In this document: positions 19,231 to 30,018 of the stretch, piece by piece | How the letters are laid out: every line of letters starts with the position of its first letter | How positions within the stretch are numbered: position 1 is the stretch's first letter | Assembly: GCA_029255685.2 (NCBI GenBank) | Contig: CM055311.2 | Location: forward strand, 20,827,703 to 20,891,702 | Source of the DNA: Silene conica | Taxonomy: Eukaryota; Streptophyta; Magnoliopsida; Caryophyllales; Caryophyllaceae | Direction: 5' to 3' | Length of the DNA: 64,000 nt | The notes under the pieces: model-generated | Told to the model about the DNA's origin: nothing | The model's input: only the letters and a program-made list of their open reading frames with translations | Databases searched by the model: none | Program-made: the position numbers and the translations under genes

Positions 19231-20230
19231 TGTGGGGAATAAAACATGTATTCACCCTAAAAATGCAGGATTATAACGAAAAATTACAAATGCGTTTATG
19301 GTCATAAGACAAGAAAAACGTGAAAGAGAAAACAACCTTAGGTCCTTGCGCGATTGGCCTAAGAACAGGAATTAAAGTAAATTCCTTCCTATAACTTGCA
19401 CCCAAGACTTTGTTTGAGACGATGTCGCGTGTGCTAGAATGCTCTCCAATTGCCTTGTAATATAGGGAGAGTTTTGTGAGGTTTTACAGATGTGAGATCT
19501 AAGTTTTGGGAGAAGAATGCTCTCAAAACCCTAGTTTTCTTAAGATGTAATTGTGAGTCAGTAGAATGAGTAACCTGACAAAAGGAGAAGTCCTCTCCTC
19601 TTGTACTACACGGTCGGCCGAATTGGAGTAGGGTAAGAGTGGGCTTTCCACTCTTACCTTATTCTTTTGCGTGATTCGACCCGTTTTGCTAAATTATAAT
19701 CGCGGGTTTTAATTATAAATCGCACACATGTCATCAGATATTAATGTAGTCGATACATTAATAGTGGTCTGATAAAATTACGATATTGTATAATTAGCTA
19801 AATTAATATAACTGTTTATATTAATACGCGAATTCAATATTTAATTAAATATAACCGTTTATATTTAATTTACGAATTAATCATGTAATCTGTATTAGCT
19901 AAAATTATTTAATCCGTATTAAATAATTATCTCAACATCTTATTGACTAATTTAATAGTCAATACCTCTGACTAATTGTTTAGTCGTATCCGGCATCAAT
20001 GTGACTGTATTTTCATACCTTCACATCTCTCAAACGTGTCCTATAGGTGTGACGTATAGGGACCAGTTGATCACCGCCATCCGTATGACAATAACGTCAA
20101 ACTTATCTAGCAAGCCAACCGTTATCGATAAACGTGGATCAACTGATAATAATACTGAAGTATGCCTTTGTGATCCTTTAAGAGATTTAGTAAGTCATTG
20201 TACTAACTGTCAAGGACACCAGCCCCAATA
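19231..20230 (-). repeat. 5' LTR of copia B
   Basis: 1000 bp. The internal edge TGTGGGGAAT at 19231 corresponds to the LTR end of C. The outer edge reads CCCCAATA (decayed from CCCCAACA) and is followed at once by the ATTTA target copy, which shows the integrated end was TGTTGGGG and not the 74-bp longer form seen in C. It contains the nested stem-loop with G-U type intermediates. Confidence 0.9.
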
Positions 20231-20235
20231 ATTTA

Positions 20236-21961
20236 TTGATGACATCTTGATATATTCGAAGACTGATGTTGAGCATGCCGAACATCTTCGTTTGATACTT
20301 GGGATTCTGCGCCGACAGAAGTGGTTTGCGAAGTTTTCTAAGTGTGAGTTTTGGTTATCTCAAGTTGCATTTCTTGGACATGCGATATCTAGTGAGGGTG
20401 TGATGGTTGATCCCGCTAAGATTGAGGTTGTGATGGATTGGGAGAGTCCTAAAGATGTGGGAGAGATTCGTACTTTCCTCGGGTTGGCTGGTTACTACAG
20501 ACGGTTCGTTGAGGATTTTTCTAGATTGGCTCGTCCGATGACTCAGTTACTGAAGAAAGAGGCCAAATTCATATGGACAGATAAGTGTGAGAGCTCATTT
20601 CAGGAGTTGAAGACCAGATTGACGACCGCTCCAGTGCTTACTTTGCCAGAGATTGATGTTGATTTCGATGTCTATTGCGATGCTTCTATGCTTGGACTTG
20701 GGTGTTTGTTGATGTAGAGTGGGAAAGTGACTGCTTATTCTTCCAGACAGTTGCGAGTTCATGAGGTGAACTATCCTACACATGATCCTGAGTTAGCCGC
20801 AGTTATTCATGCCTTGAAGATGTGTCGTCATTATTTGATTGGATCTCATTGCCGCATTTTCACTGATCACAAGAGTTTGAAGTACATTTTCACACAGAAG
20901 GACCTTATATGCGACAGCGTCGATGGTTGGAATTGGTTAAGGACTATGATATTGAGCTGTTGTATCATGAGGGCAAGGCTAACGTGGTTGCTGATGCGCT
21001 TAGTCGCAAGACTTCTCATTCTTTGAGTGTCATTCGTGTATTGCTAGAGGAACTTTGTTTTGAGTTTAGGAAGTTGAGACTAGAGATGGTAGGTAGTGGA
21101 TTTGATTGGTTATTTGCGATGACTGCTGAGCCTACCTTATATTGGGAGATTCGTAAGAGTTTGCCGACAGATGCTACTTTCAGGAAGTTCGAGGCCATGA
21201 TTGCTAGTGGAGAGGCGAGAGATTTTGTGATTGATGCTGATAGATTTATCCATTTTCGTGGTCGGATGTATGTTCCTGATGCTCCTAGCTTGAGGAAGCG
21301 AGTATTGGATGAGGCTCACTTGACTCCATATTCGATTCATCCTGGTGGTGAGAAGATGCACAAGGACCTTAGACTTTTATTTTGGTGGCCAGGGAGGAAG
21401 AAGGAGATTTTGGACTATGTGAGTAGATGTTTGACTTGTCATCAAGTCAAGATTGAGCATAAGAGACCTGGTGGTCTGCTACAGTCGCTCCATGTTCCTC
21501 AGTGGAAGTGGGAGTGCATTTCGATGGACTTCGTTACCGCGCTACCTAAGACTGTTGGCGGTAAGGATGCTATATGGGTTGTGGTCGATAGGTTGACCAA
21601 GTGTGCTAGATTTATACCTATTCGTAAGACTTGGAATATGGATCGCCTAGCTAAGGCTTATATTGCAGAGATAGTTCGTTACCATGGAGTTCCGAGCGAG
21701 ATTGTTTCCAACAGAGACCCGCGTTTCTGTTCCAGATTTTGGAAAGCTCTTCAGGAGGCCATGGGTAGCCGACTGTTGATGACTACAGCGTTCCATGCAG
21801 CTACTGATGGTCAGTCAGAGAGGACCATTCAGTCCTTGGAGGACCTATTGAGAGCTTGTGCACTTGATTTTCAGGGATCGTGGGAACAGAGTCTTCCACA
21901 GGTTGAGTTCTCTTATAACAACAGTTATCACTCGTCGATTTAGATGGCTCCATATGAGGCG
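20236..21961 (+). pseudogene. Gypsy pol, reverse transcriptase end, RNase H and integrase
   Basis: Resumes the gypsy gene with DDILIYSKT, then RNase H with a [10 protein letters not shown] start and an SRQLR region, the tether ADALSRK, the integrase zinc-binding HPGGEKMH and CLTCHQVK, and the core. Damage: TAG at 20715-20717 in RNase H, a one-base deletion near 20904 that shifts the frame, a TAG after HSSI near 21941, and replacement of the second integrase catalytic Asp by Asn (AAC at 21710-21712, SNRDPRF). The first Asp (21527) and the Glu (21818) are present with DD35E spacing. It ends at the insertion of D; AGGCG at 21957-21961 is the expected target copy. Confidence 0.92.
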
Positions 21962-23745
21962 TGATGTGTGCATTTTGTATAGACTTTTTAGTCTTGTTTT
22001 AGCACACATTCTCACGATTATTGGTGATTTTATATCATTTTATGCCCCGTATGTGCTACTTTGTGTTCGTGTTGCTATTTTGCAGATATTAACCGAATAG
22101 TAGCGGAAACCGAGCTTTTTCTACCTGAAACTACTATATTTCAATAGACGATGGGAGAATCACGGTTGGTTGTGTATCAATCGAGAGTTTTGGTTGTGTA
22201 TCAATCGAGAGTTTTGAGGTGAAGAAGCAACAAAAGTCCTCGATCGAGCTGTCATGTGCTCGATCGAGGGATCCAGACGAAGACATGTCCTCGATCGAGC
22301 TGTCCTGTGCTCGATCGAGAGGTAGCCCATGAAGAAAGTACTCGGTCGATAGCTGAACCGATCGATCGAGATGTCAAAGAAGAGGAGTCGATCGAGCAAC
22401 CTACTATCTTCGATCGACTGGTTTTTGAAGACTAAAGTGCTCGATCGAGTGGAAATTTCTCTCGATTGAGAGCTTTTCTGACTCTTCGTGTTCACCTCAA
22501 TTAATACTTCAGCTTAGATTTCTTTGCCTATTAAAAGAGCTCGTTTGAGAGCATTAGGACAAGAATTCATACCGTAATTTTACTCACTGAAACTTTTTAC
22601 TCTAAGTACTTTGCAGCCGTCACATTTTTCGTAATAATACCGAGTTCTTCGTTCTTTCTTTCTAAGGATCTCATCTGCTGTTCTTGCCTTTTGTTACTGT
22701 AATTCTTCTCTTCTCATCCTTTATTATTCTATTCTTATCTTAGTTTCTGTTTACTGTTTTCCTTCTGTGAATTTCTATTCGTTCGCGCGTATTACTCTGT
22801 TTTCGTATGGTTGTGTTCATCGTTGTTTTTCATCCGTTATCTGTCTTTGATTTTTACTTTCTGATTTCATTCGTTTCTCTATGTTAGTCCCTGTCTCTAG
22901 TTTTAATCTAGTCATACTAAATCCCTGCTTAGTTCATCTCGTATCGCATGCTTGTTTATTGTTGTTGTATCCGTCTTAAGAATACCGAACCCGCGTCCCT
23001 TTTCCTTTTGTTTCTCGTTGATTTCGAATCCCCTGCCTCCTTCGTATAATCTGATTTTTATTTGTCATTTTACTATGTCGTATGCTAGTTCATTCGTTAT
23101 CATCGTAATCGTTGTTAATCCCATCATGAGTCGCTAAACCCCTTTATATGTTGGGATGAGGGAAATTGTGTCGAACGTTTGATATGTAGTAGTCGGGTTA
23201 GACCGTTTTTGGTGGGAATAATCGTAAAAAAAATTAATTCATGTTTGGTTTAGTGAGTGCACGCATGAGACCTTACATTTAGTTAATTCCCGACCTAGAC
23301 CGGAAGGTTGGAAGGGTAAGACTTGTTTATCGATTTTAAATAGTTTTTGTGAGAGCGGAAGTTAAGCAAAAACGATCTTAGGGCGACTTAAGACCGGAAG
23401 GTATAGTCGGGTTTGAGACTTGACCGTAATAACCCAGCCTTTTCCACCAATAACTTGGCTTATCCCAATTACGTCAATCATACGTAAGACACAACGACCC
23501 GAGTTCCCAACATATCCCCTTTTCTTGATTTTTATCTCATCTTGTGTTAGTTTTCGTATTTTTATTCTCTCGCATATCTTATAACTCGTAGTTTAGTTAT
23601 CACTTTTGAAAACCGCCAATTTTGTGACCATAGGTAAAAACCTATAGTTGAACAAGTTCGCTTCCCTGAGGAGATTGACCTTATTTACCACTAGCTTCTG
23701 TTAGTAGTACCTAGGCATTTATTTTTGGTGCATAAACGACACGCA
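21962..23745 (+). repeat. 5' LTR of Athila D
   Basis: 1784 bp from TGATGTGTGCATTTTG to ACACGCA before the PBS. It contains five paired modules (22239-22470). TATTAAAAG near 22528 is a TATA candidate (TATTTAAAG in the 3' LTR). A 24-bp tandem duplication around 22175-22215 is absent from the 3' LTR, while the 3' LTR carries extra sequence near 60035-60070. The last 300 bp is pyrimidine-rich, typical of U5. Confidence 0.9.
22239..22470 (+). repeat. Five paired CTCGATCGAG modules in the D LTR
   Basis: Pairs start at 22239/22259, 22290/22310, 22341/22361, 22387/22409 and 22440/22461, with periods of 20, 20, 20, 22 and 21 nt. Some arms are altered at CpG or adjacent bases, for example CTCGATTGAG. 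In all pairs the arms remain largely complementary. Confidence 0.9.
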
Positions 23746-23753
23746 TTAAATTT

Positions 23754-23771
23754 TGGCGCCGTTGCCGGGGA
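23754..23771 (+). other. Primer binding site of Athila D (tRNA-Asp)
   Basis: TGGCGCCGTTGCCGGGGA, complementary to the 3' end of plant tRNA-Asp and the usual Athila primer site. Confidence 0.93.
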
Positions 23772-23809
23772 AGCAACGCTGTTTTCTATTTCTGTTTATA
23801 TCTATTTTT

Positions 23810-23837
23810 GTCTTAAGGAATTTTAATTCCTTATGAC
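23810..23837 (+). other. Leader hairpin of Athila D
   Basis: Arms GTCTTAAGGAAT and ATTCCTTATGAC with a 4-nt loop and one mismatch. The mismatch creates the ATG at 23833. Element F has the counterpart at 32569-32596 with perfect 12-bp arms and a compensated terminal pair next to the loop. Confidence 0.7.
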
Positions 23838-25489
23838 CGTACTAAATGTTCTCTTCAGTTTTATGCGCAGGTCTCAAAGGGGAGATTTGGTGAATCCTGA
23901 TCCCGAACCCGAGAGATTATTCCTACGTCGAAAGAGAGAACTTAAGAGAGCTAGTCGAGAGGAAGACTTGAGTACCCCCGAACAAGAGAGAACCAATTTT
24001 TGTGAGGAAAACTTCACTTTCGAACCCAATTTCCAACCAAAAATGCCTAACATCGCAAGCCACTCTGAGCCCACATCCGCGTTTATTCTAAGGGGATTTA
24101 GCATAGTCACAGATGAAGATGGCCAAACTTTTGATTTCCGACCCTTTTACATCAACATGGTGGAGAGAAACCAATATCGTGGGGCCGCGGGAGAGGATCC
24201 CAGAAAGCATATGGAGCGATTTGCTGACTATTGCTCCTCAATCCCAGCTAAAGGGGGGGGTCACCCAAGACAAGATCAAAGAAGCCCTCTTTCCCTTTTC
24301 CTTAACCGACAACGCAAGGGAGTGGTTGTCGGATTTAGATACGGTGGCAGCTGGGATAACTGACTGGACATCCCTAGCCCTAGCTTTTTATAAGAAATAC
24401 TTTTCACCACAACGTACAAACGCCTTACGCACACAAATAATCAATTTTAAACAGAAACCTTCCGAAAACCTAATTGAGGCATGGGAGAGGTTTAAAGGTT
24501 ATGTGAGGTCCGTCCCCCACCATGGTTTCGAGCCATGGTTTATTTGTAACCAATTTTACAATGGCCTATACGATGATCACCGGGCCATTTTAGATTCGGC
24601 TGCAAATGGGAGATTCCAGCGTGAGGTGGACGATGATAAAGGCTGGAGTTTGATAGAGGAGATGGCCACCCATACGTCTGATTATGACAACCCCAGAAGT
24701 GGTAAAAGAATAGTTGCCAATATTGAGACTGAGGGTCTAGAGGCAAAGTTTGATAAGCTGTTTGCGAAGATTGAAAAGTTGGAGAACGGAGGTGTTGGGA
24801 ACCGTCAAACGGTTCACGTCCTACAAAAAGAAGAGATGTTACTTTGTGAAAGGTGTGGCGAACAAGGCCACAGTGCGGTTGAATGCTTCGCTGATCGGGA
24901 GTAAGTTTTTTCATTTCAACAATACAAGCAAGGGGGATACAATCACGGGTACGTCCACCCGAATCTACGGTGGACAAGCCAAAATGTCCTCAACCCGTCT
25001 CCCCCACCATCACAACAACAACCGTATGTGCCGCCGCACAAGCAACAGTTCTCGAGGCCCCCGCAGTTCCCGAACCCTCAACATGGTAGTTCCTCAAATG
25101 AAGGGGTGTCCGAGGTTTGCGAACTAAAGAGCATGATACAATCGTTGGCCACGCAAATGGCTAAATCTGACCAAGCGACAAACTCAACAATAAAGATGTT
25201 AGAGTCGCAAATTGCTCAACTCGCCACCAATCAATCAACGAGACAACCGGGCCATCTCCCCTCTCAGTCGGAAAAGAGGAAGGAAACGTTGAATATGGTG
25301 ATCCTCAGGTCAGGAAAAATTTATTCTAATGATGAAATTATTGACCGCGATGTTGTCGTTGATTTTGCAAGAAAAGAAGACCAAAGAGAAGTTGGAAAAG
25401 CCGAGAAAGGTCTCGATCGAGAGGTTACAGACTCTCGATCGAGAGGAACTTCAGAAGAAATGATCAATCGAGAGCCTCATACCCCTTGA
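23833..25489 (+). pseudogene. Athila D gag, frameshifted
   Basis: Athila-type capsid gene (retrotransposon gag family). The frame from ATG 23833 (an alternative ATG is at 23863) runs to a run of eight G at 24253-24260, where a one-base shift is needed to continue in VTQDKIKEALFPF and the conserved FYKKYF, FNQFYNGL-like segments. A CCHC knuckle (CERCGEQGHSAVEC) precedes a TAA at 24902-24904. Beyond it a proline/glutamine-rich region and coiled-coil-like segment stay open to a TGA at 25487. Near the end (25412-25443) a CTCGATCGAG pair lies within coding sequence. The damage is consistent with an old copy. Confidence 0.88.
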
Positions 25490-26744
25490 TCGAGCGAATT
25501 GTCAGAAGAAAGTGTTCGATCGAACACTGTTGAAAAAGAGACTACTCGATCGAGAAAGTTGGAAGGTCGATCGAGTGGATTTGCTGCTGAGGATGCTTGA
25601 TCGAGAGATCTGGAGCAAGAAATGTTCGATCAAGTGAACCAAACAGGAGAATGCTGAATAATACTTTGATTCGTGAAACGCACAGACCAGATTCAGATGT
25701 GCAAGTCCCATTTCCGGGACGTTTGGTGAAACAAAAGAAAACCGAACCAGAATTCGCAAGATTTGGCCAACTTGTCAAAGGCCTCAATGTCCATATTCCG
25801 TTCTTGGACTTAGTAAGGAAGGTACCGTCTTATTTAAAATTTATTAAAGACATTCTTATGCGTAAGCGTACCGTTAATGATTTTGAAACCGTAGCTTTTA
25901 CTGAAGGGTGTTCAGCCCATTTGTAGTACCGGACCCCACTCAAGCTATCTGACCCGGGTAGTTTTTCCATACCTTGTCATATAGGACTCCATTATATTGA
26001 TAGAGCGTTATGCGACTTAGGCGCTAGTATAAGCGTCATGCCATGGTCCTTAGCAAGTAAGTTGGGTCTTAACCGGTTTCATTACACGAGTATGTCTGTG
26101 CAAATGGCTGACAGGTCAGTGGCTCGACCTATGGGAATTTTGGAAGATATACCAGTTAAGGTGAGACGTTTTTATATAGCGGTAGACTTTGTCGTTCTTG
26201 ACATCCCGGAAGACACATACACACCCATCATACTTGGCCGACCCTTTTTGCATACTGCCCAAGCCATCATTGATGTTGGGTTGCGCACTTTGACCTTTCG
26301 AGTTGGGGGAGAGGAACTAGTTTTCGCTAAACTTGTGACCCACAAAGGACCGATGCGCATTTTAGAATGCAATGTCTTACAAGCCGTTGACTCTGACTCT
26401 AGCCATATGGATGTGACACCGTCAAAAGACTCTATGATCATAGATGAATCTCCACATGTCGTTATTCCCCCAACCCCGCTAACACCGTTGCCTCGTAAAG
26501 AGAGCAAAAGAGGGGCCCGCATTTCTATTATCAGGTGCACAGGGCCAGGATGGGAAACTTTGCAATGGACCCACATACGGGAAAATCAAAGAGCATGGCG
26601 GAACTTTTCAAAGAGTACAAAGACGAGAGAAAGGCGGAAAATGAGCAACGAGCATGGCGAAGGAAGGTGAGGGCCTGTGACGGAGAATCAAGTACATCAC
26701 AGCAGCGACCGAAGGATGGCCAATCTGAATTTATGGAAGAATAG
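25490..26744 (+). pseudogene. Athila D protease region
   Basis: After a decayed linker carrying more CTCGATCGAG-type motifs (including 18-bp palindrome AGTGTTCGATCGAACACT near 25511), the frame from 25597 gives the pre-protease segment ending at a TAG (25924-25926) and then the aspartic protease with [13 protein letters not shown] and [11 protein letters not shown]. Instead of a reverse transcriptase the frame fades after about 26500. A short frame to 26744 (KSMAELFKEYKDERKAENEQ, charged and helical-looking) may be a C-terminal tail peculiar to this non-autonomous form. Confidence 0.82.
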
Positions 26745-27675
26745 ACGGGTTTGCAATCCCGTGCGAAGTTGTAAATAAGATAATTTTTCGTGGATTTTTA
26801 GATTTTTAAACTTGTGATTTTGATTTGATAGGACAAACTTAGTTAGACAGTAGTAGTTTGAACAGTTTTAGTGACTCGGACAAATTTTTTTGTGGTTTTG
26901 GGATATTTGTATTATGCTTATTGCAGGTACGACTGCTCCGCGACAATCAGAAACACAACAAAGTACGGTCTGCTGAAAAGCACTCGACCGAGAGGATTAT
27001 TCCTCTCGATCGAGCAAAATTGGGGATGATGCTTTCGGTCGAGAAGAGTTCTTCTCGATCGAGGAAAGGAAATGGTCGATCGAGAAGATTTAATCTCGAT
27101 CGAGGAAAGGACTAGGTCGATCGAGAAGACGGAAGGTCAAGAGTCGCTGATCTCTCGATCGAGTGGCTACGTACTGTTCTCGATCGAGCCCTTCAGGTAA
27201 CAAAAGTATTCGATTGAGAGGAGTTTTCTCTCGATCAAGCACTTGTTTCGGTCTATATAAGGTAAATTTTTCGACTTCCCTCTTCATTTCCTTCCACCGA
27301 GTGTTTGTGTTCTTCCCCATTTTCAAAGCTTTTCAAACCTAACTTGTAATTTAAGCATTTATTTACCCAAATAACACCTACATGATACTAGCCACCTACT
27401 TTAAACACTAATTTCGACAAAAGCCCTTTCAAAAACATCGATTTCAAGCCCCAATTCGACATTTTCGTTTTCTAGGGTTTCGGTTCGATTTTTTCGAATT
27501 TATGCTTTTTGTTCTAATTCCTTGCAGTACGTGGGTATATTCAACATCAAGTAAGTATTCTTAGCTCTCCTTTGTTTAATTAAACACACCCATTCCCTTA
27601 TTTTTCAAATTTTAGGGTGTTAGAACTAGAGCTTCGAATCGGGTTTATTCATTGTTTAATTTCGTTTATCACTTG
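26745..27675 (+). other. Spacer between protease and second ORF of D
   Basis: Holds paired TCGATCGA modules (26983/27005, 27034/27054, 27075/27095, 27209/27230) and looser copies at 27117, 27154 and 27179. These are followed by a TATA box, a pyrimidine-rich stretch, and plausible splice sites: acceptor TTCCTTGCAG near 27537, then donor CAAGTAAGT at 27551 and acceptor TTTTAG at 27615. No reverse transcriptase remnant was recognised. Confidence 0.7.
27254..27260 (+). promoter_or_regulatory. Internal TATA box upstream of D second ORF
   Basis: TCTATATAAGG followed by a CT-rich stretch, about 420 bp before the ATG. It is a good match to a plant TATA box and lies outside the LTR. It suggests the second ORF may have its own transcript. 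Promoter activity is inferred only. Confidence 0.5.
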
Positions 27676-28771
27676 ATGTTTACTGTAGTAATGGACCAAG
27701 TAGCTCAATCCCCTTCTCCCGAACCATCTGTCGAGACAATCGTCTCGAAAGTCGTGACCGAGATAACAGAGCAACACTTTGTTGCTGCTGTCGCGGAGTC
27801 TGGGCAGACCTTTGTTGCTGCCACTGAGGTTGCAACGGTGTCTTCCGACACCGTCATTCTTGGGAGAGGGTTGACTGAGAGTCCGCTGGCCGTCGAGGGT
27901 ACTGTTGCTTCTCAAGAAACTCCTGGTGCCTCTGTTTTAGTAGAGGACGTCGAGACGGAGTCCGAGAGTGACTCCGGGGAGGAGACCGAGTCTGATGAGG
28001 ATGATGGCCAGCCGCGTCCTCCTTTCTCTTTGTTAGCTGCGGGTGCCACGCCTAGGTATTCAAAGCTCCCTTGGATTCCTCGTCCTCAGTCCTTGGCCAT
28101 CACCACCACTACTTCCCGACCTCCTATGGTCGCTTCTTCGAGCTCCACCGCCGTATCTACTGAGCTCACCATTGCACCTGGGGCCACTGCTGTCGAGCCC
28201 CCGGTTTCTGAGGCTACTGCTACGCCTCCTTATGCTGCGGCCACTTCATCAAGGGCCGTTGTTACTTCTTCACGAGGGACAGACCTCGTCTCTTTGCCTA
28301 AGAGGCCTGAGGTACGCTTTATTTCTGCAGATCACCGTTCTAGGATGTCTACACTTCTGTCTGTACCCCTCACCCCGACCCGTTTCCTCTCGCGGCCTGA
28401 CCTAGAGACTCTAGGTATCTATGAGGAGGTTTGTCACTTGCTAAACGGGACGAGGATGTCTGGTTTGATTAGGATGGAGGAGCTTACGCTAGACCGACCT
28501 ACCTACGAGTTCTTTAGCTCCTTCACCTTTGACCCCGAGAGCTATAGGGAGGGCCGCACTCTCCCTTGCATTCATTTCCGACTCATGAACGAGTCGTTTG
28601 ACTGGACCTTGGGGCCGTTTGGGGAGGCATTAGGCCTCGTTAGTGATAGACCCATCGAGCCTCCTAGGAAGCTCGTACCTCAGTTGTGGGCTGCCCTTTC
28701 TCACACTCCGTTTTCTGCACAGAAGGGAGCCCATGTCCACACACCTACCCCTCGTTACTTTCTTCGACTGT
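27676..28771 (+). pseudogene. Athila second ORF of D, 5' half
   Basis: Starts at ATG 27676 or, in frame, 27691 (MDQVAQSPSPEP). It has an acidic Ser/Thr-rich N-terminus followed by the conserved Athila ORF core with YEFFSSFTFDPE and TPRYFLRLL. It matches the ORF at 50423 in F domain for domain, and belongs to the ATHILA ORF-1 type family in envelope position; a membrane segment is not evident here. It is cut by element E with target copy ACTGT (28767-28771). The 3' half is at 56998-57889 in matching frame. Confidence 0.85.
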
Positions 28772-29927
28772 TGATGCGGATCTCTAGCTTAAATTGAGGT
28801 AGATGATACTTTCTTAAGAATCGATGTGCAGCGGAATTACACTCTTAAGATAAATAACGAACTTGTTAGTAACTTCAATGGATAATAACAAAAATAATGA
28901 ACGAACTATGGATGATGAATGAACGAATGATGAACAATGAACAATGGCGTTGAACGAAACAATGATGAACGAACGAAGTGATGAACGACGAACAAGGCTC
29001 GGTCTTCAAGGCTTGGACGAACGGTTTTGTGAACAATGGAAGATGGATGAAATCTTGATGAACGGTGGAAGATGGATGTCGATGGATAGATGATGTACCC
29101 TCAACCTTCTCTCGCAAAAGATGGAATTGGCTAACACCCTGCAAATCAACCTCGCAAAGTCGATCCTAAAAACTAAGCTCGCAAACTTAATTAATATCTC
29201 ACAAAAGCTCACACAGAAACTTATGCGTTTTATTGAATTCTCAACTCTCAATTATATCTTAAACGAAAGAAAACGGCTTCCTTATATAGGCCTTAAACCG
29301 TGTAAAAAACCTACTCTAATTAAGGTAGGAATACCTTAATTAATCCTTACGAGAAAACCCTAATCCTACCTAGGCTCAAACAAATAGTTTGACTAGGATT
29401 AAAACTCCTATTCCTAATATGACTACGAATCCTATAACAACTAGGATTCTTTATCCTACTAGAACTATAAATCCTACAACAATTAGGACTCCTACTTCTA
29501 CTAGGACTCCTACTAAACTTAGGATTGTGAATCTTATTACAATTAGAAAACCCTAATACTAATCCTGTTAAGACTAGGAAACATATCTTCCCAATCTATT
29601 TTTATTCTATCACAAATAAAATAAACAAAAGAACAAAACCCTAGCTTTGGCCGTAACCCTAGAAATGGCCATGCCTTAGGCGCGCGTCCCTAGGTGGTCT
29701 TCATGCCCTAGTTTATCTTGACCAAGTCTTCACTCGTACCATTCTTCGTATAGCCTTTAGGAAGTATCAACCAACGATGTTCCAAAGTCTTCCGGAACCT
29801 TCTAGAATCTTCTTTTATTCCTTGTAAAGCTAACTTGAATAACCTCACGGATCCATATTCGAACCCATTTGGTGTGAATCTTGACCTTGACTTTTTTTTA
29901 GGAAAGTTTAAACATGCTCCCGCTTCA
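28772..29927 (-). repeat. 3' LTR of element E
   Basis: TGATGCGGATC at one edge and CCCGCTTCA at the other (decayed from CCCGCATCA). On the minus strand CTATATAAGG near 29279-29290 is a strong TATA box. It contains a GAACGA-rich stretch (28893-29010) and the TAGGA/TCCTA array (29340-29580). Purine-rich AAAAGAAGGAGAGTA on the minus strand at 29928-29942 is the polypurine tract. Confidence 0.9.
29340..29580 (-). repeat. Degenerate array of facing TCCTA/TAGGA segments in the E LTR
   Basis: Units of about 22-26 bp in which TCCTA and TAGGA face each other across about 7 nt. Examples are AATCCTA, 7 nt, TAGGATT and ACTCCTA, 7 nt, TAGGACT, in which some arm bases change on both sides. The same array is in the 5' LTR at about 56400-56645 with further changes. 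Confidence 0.65.
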
Positions 29928-30018
29928 TACTCTCCTTCTTTTGAAAAAGTTGACCTCAAATTTTATCTTGTGCTATTCTTGGTCGAACCTTTCCCACTCC
30001 ACCATTGTACTTTACGAA

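Larger units (their letters stand above)
2891..20230 (-). mobile_element. Copia element B, full length but decayed, split by copia C
   Basis: A complete minus-strand copia retrotransposon: 5' LTR 19231-20230, PBS 19217-19228, long leader, gag, pol, antisense-ORF region, polypurine tracts and 3' LTR 2891-3890. Target duplication GTTTA (2886-2890) against ATTTA (20231-20235), one mismatch. It lies in the gypsy reverse transcriptase. The LTR termini have decayed from TG/CA to TC (2891) and TA (20230). Its pol is interrupted by copia C, a member of the same family in the opposite orientation. Stop codons and LTR divergence of roughly a few percent by eye mark it as clearly older than C. Confidence 0.93.
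2398..21961 (+). mobile_element. Ty3/gypsy element, oldest layer, interrupted by A, B and D
   Basis: Two pol pieces read as one gene once copia B (2891-20230) is set aside: 2398-2890 ends inside the reverse transcriptase just before the Asp-Asp pair, and 20236 onward resumes with that pair. The left edge is the insertion of A and the right edge the insertion of D at 21962, so neither LTR is in view. The reverse transcriptase, RNase H and integrase wording ([19 protein letters not shown], a HPGGEKMHKDLR zinc-binding region) is that of plant chromoviruses, probably the Tekay/Del group. That clade call is from memory of the family and needs a tree. Confidence 0.85.

Noticed and set aside
28875-29251. 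Ser/His/Phe-rich minus-strand ORFs in the E LTRs (also 55939-56315)
   Set aside because: They come from the GAACGA-rich LTR repeat. They lie in LTRs and show no domain.
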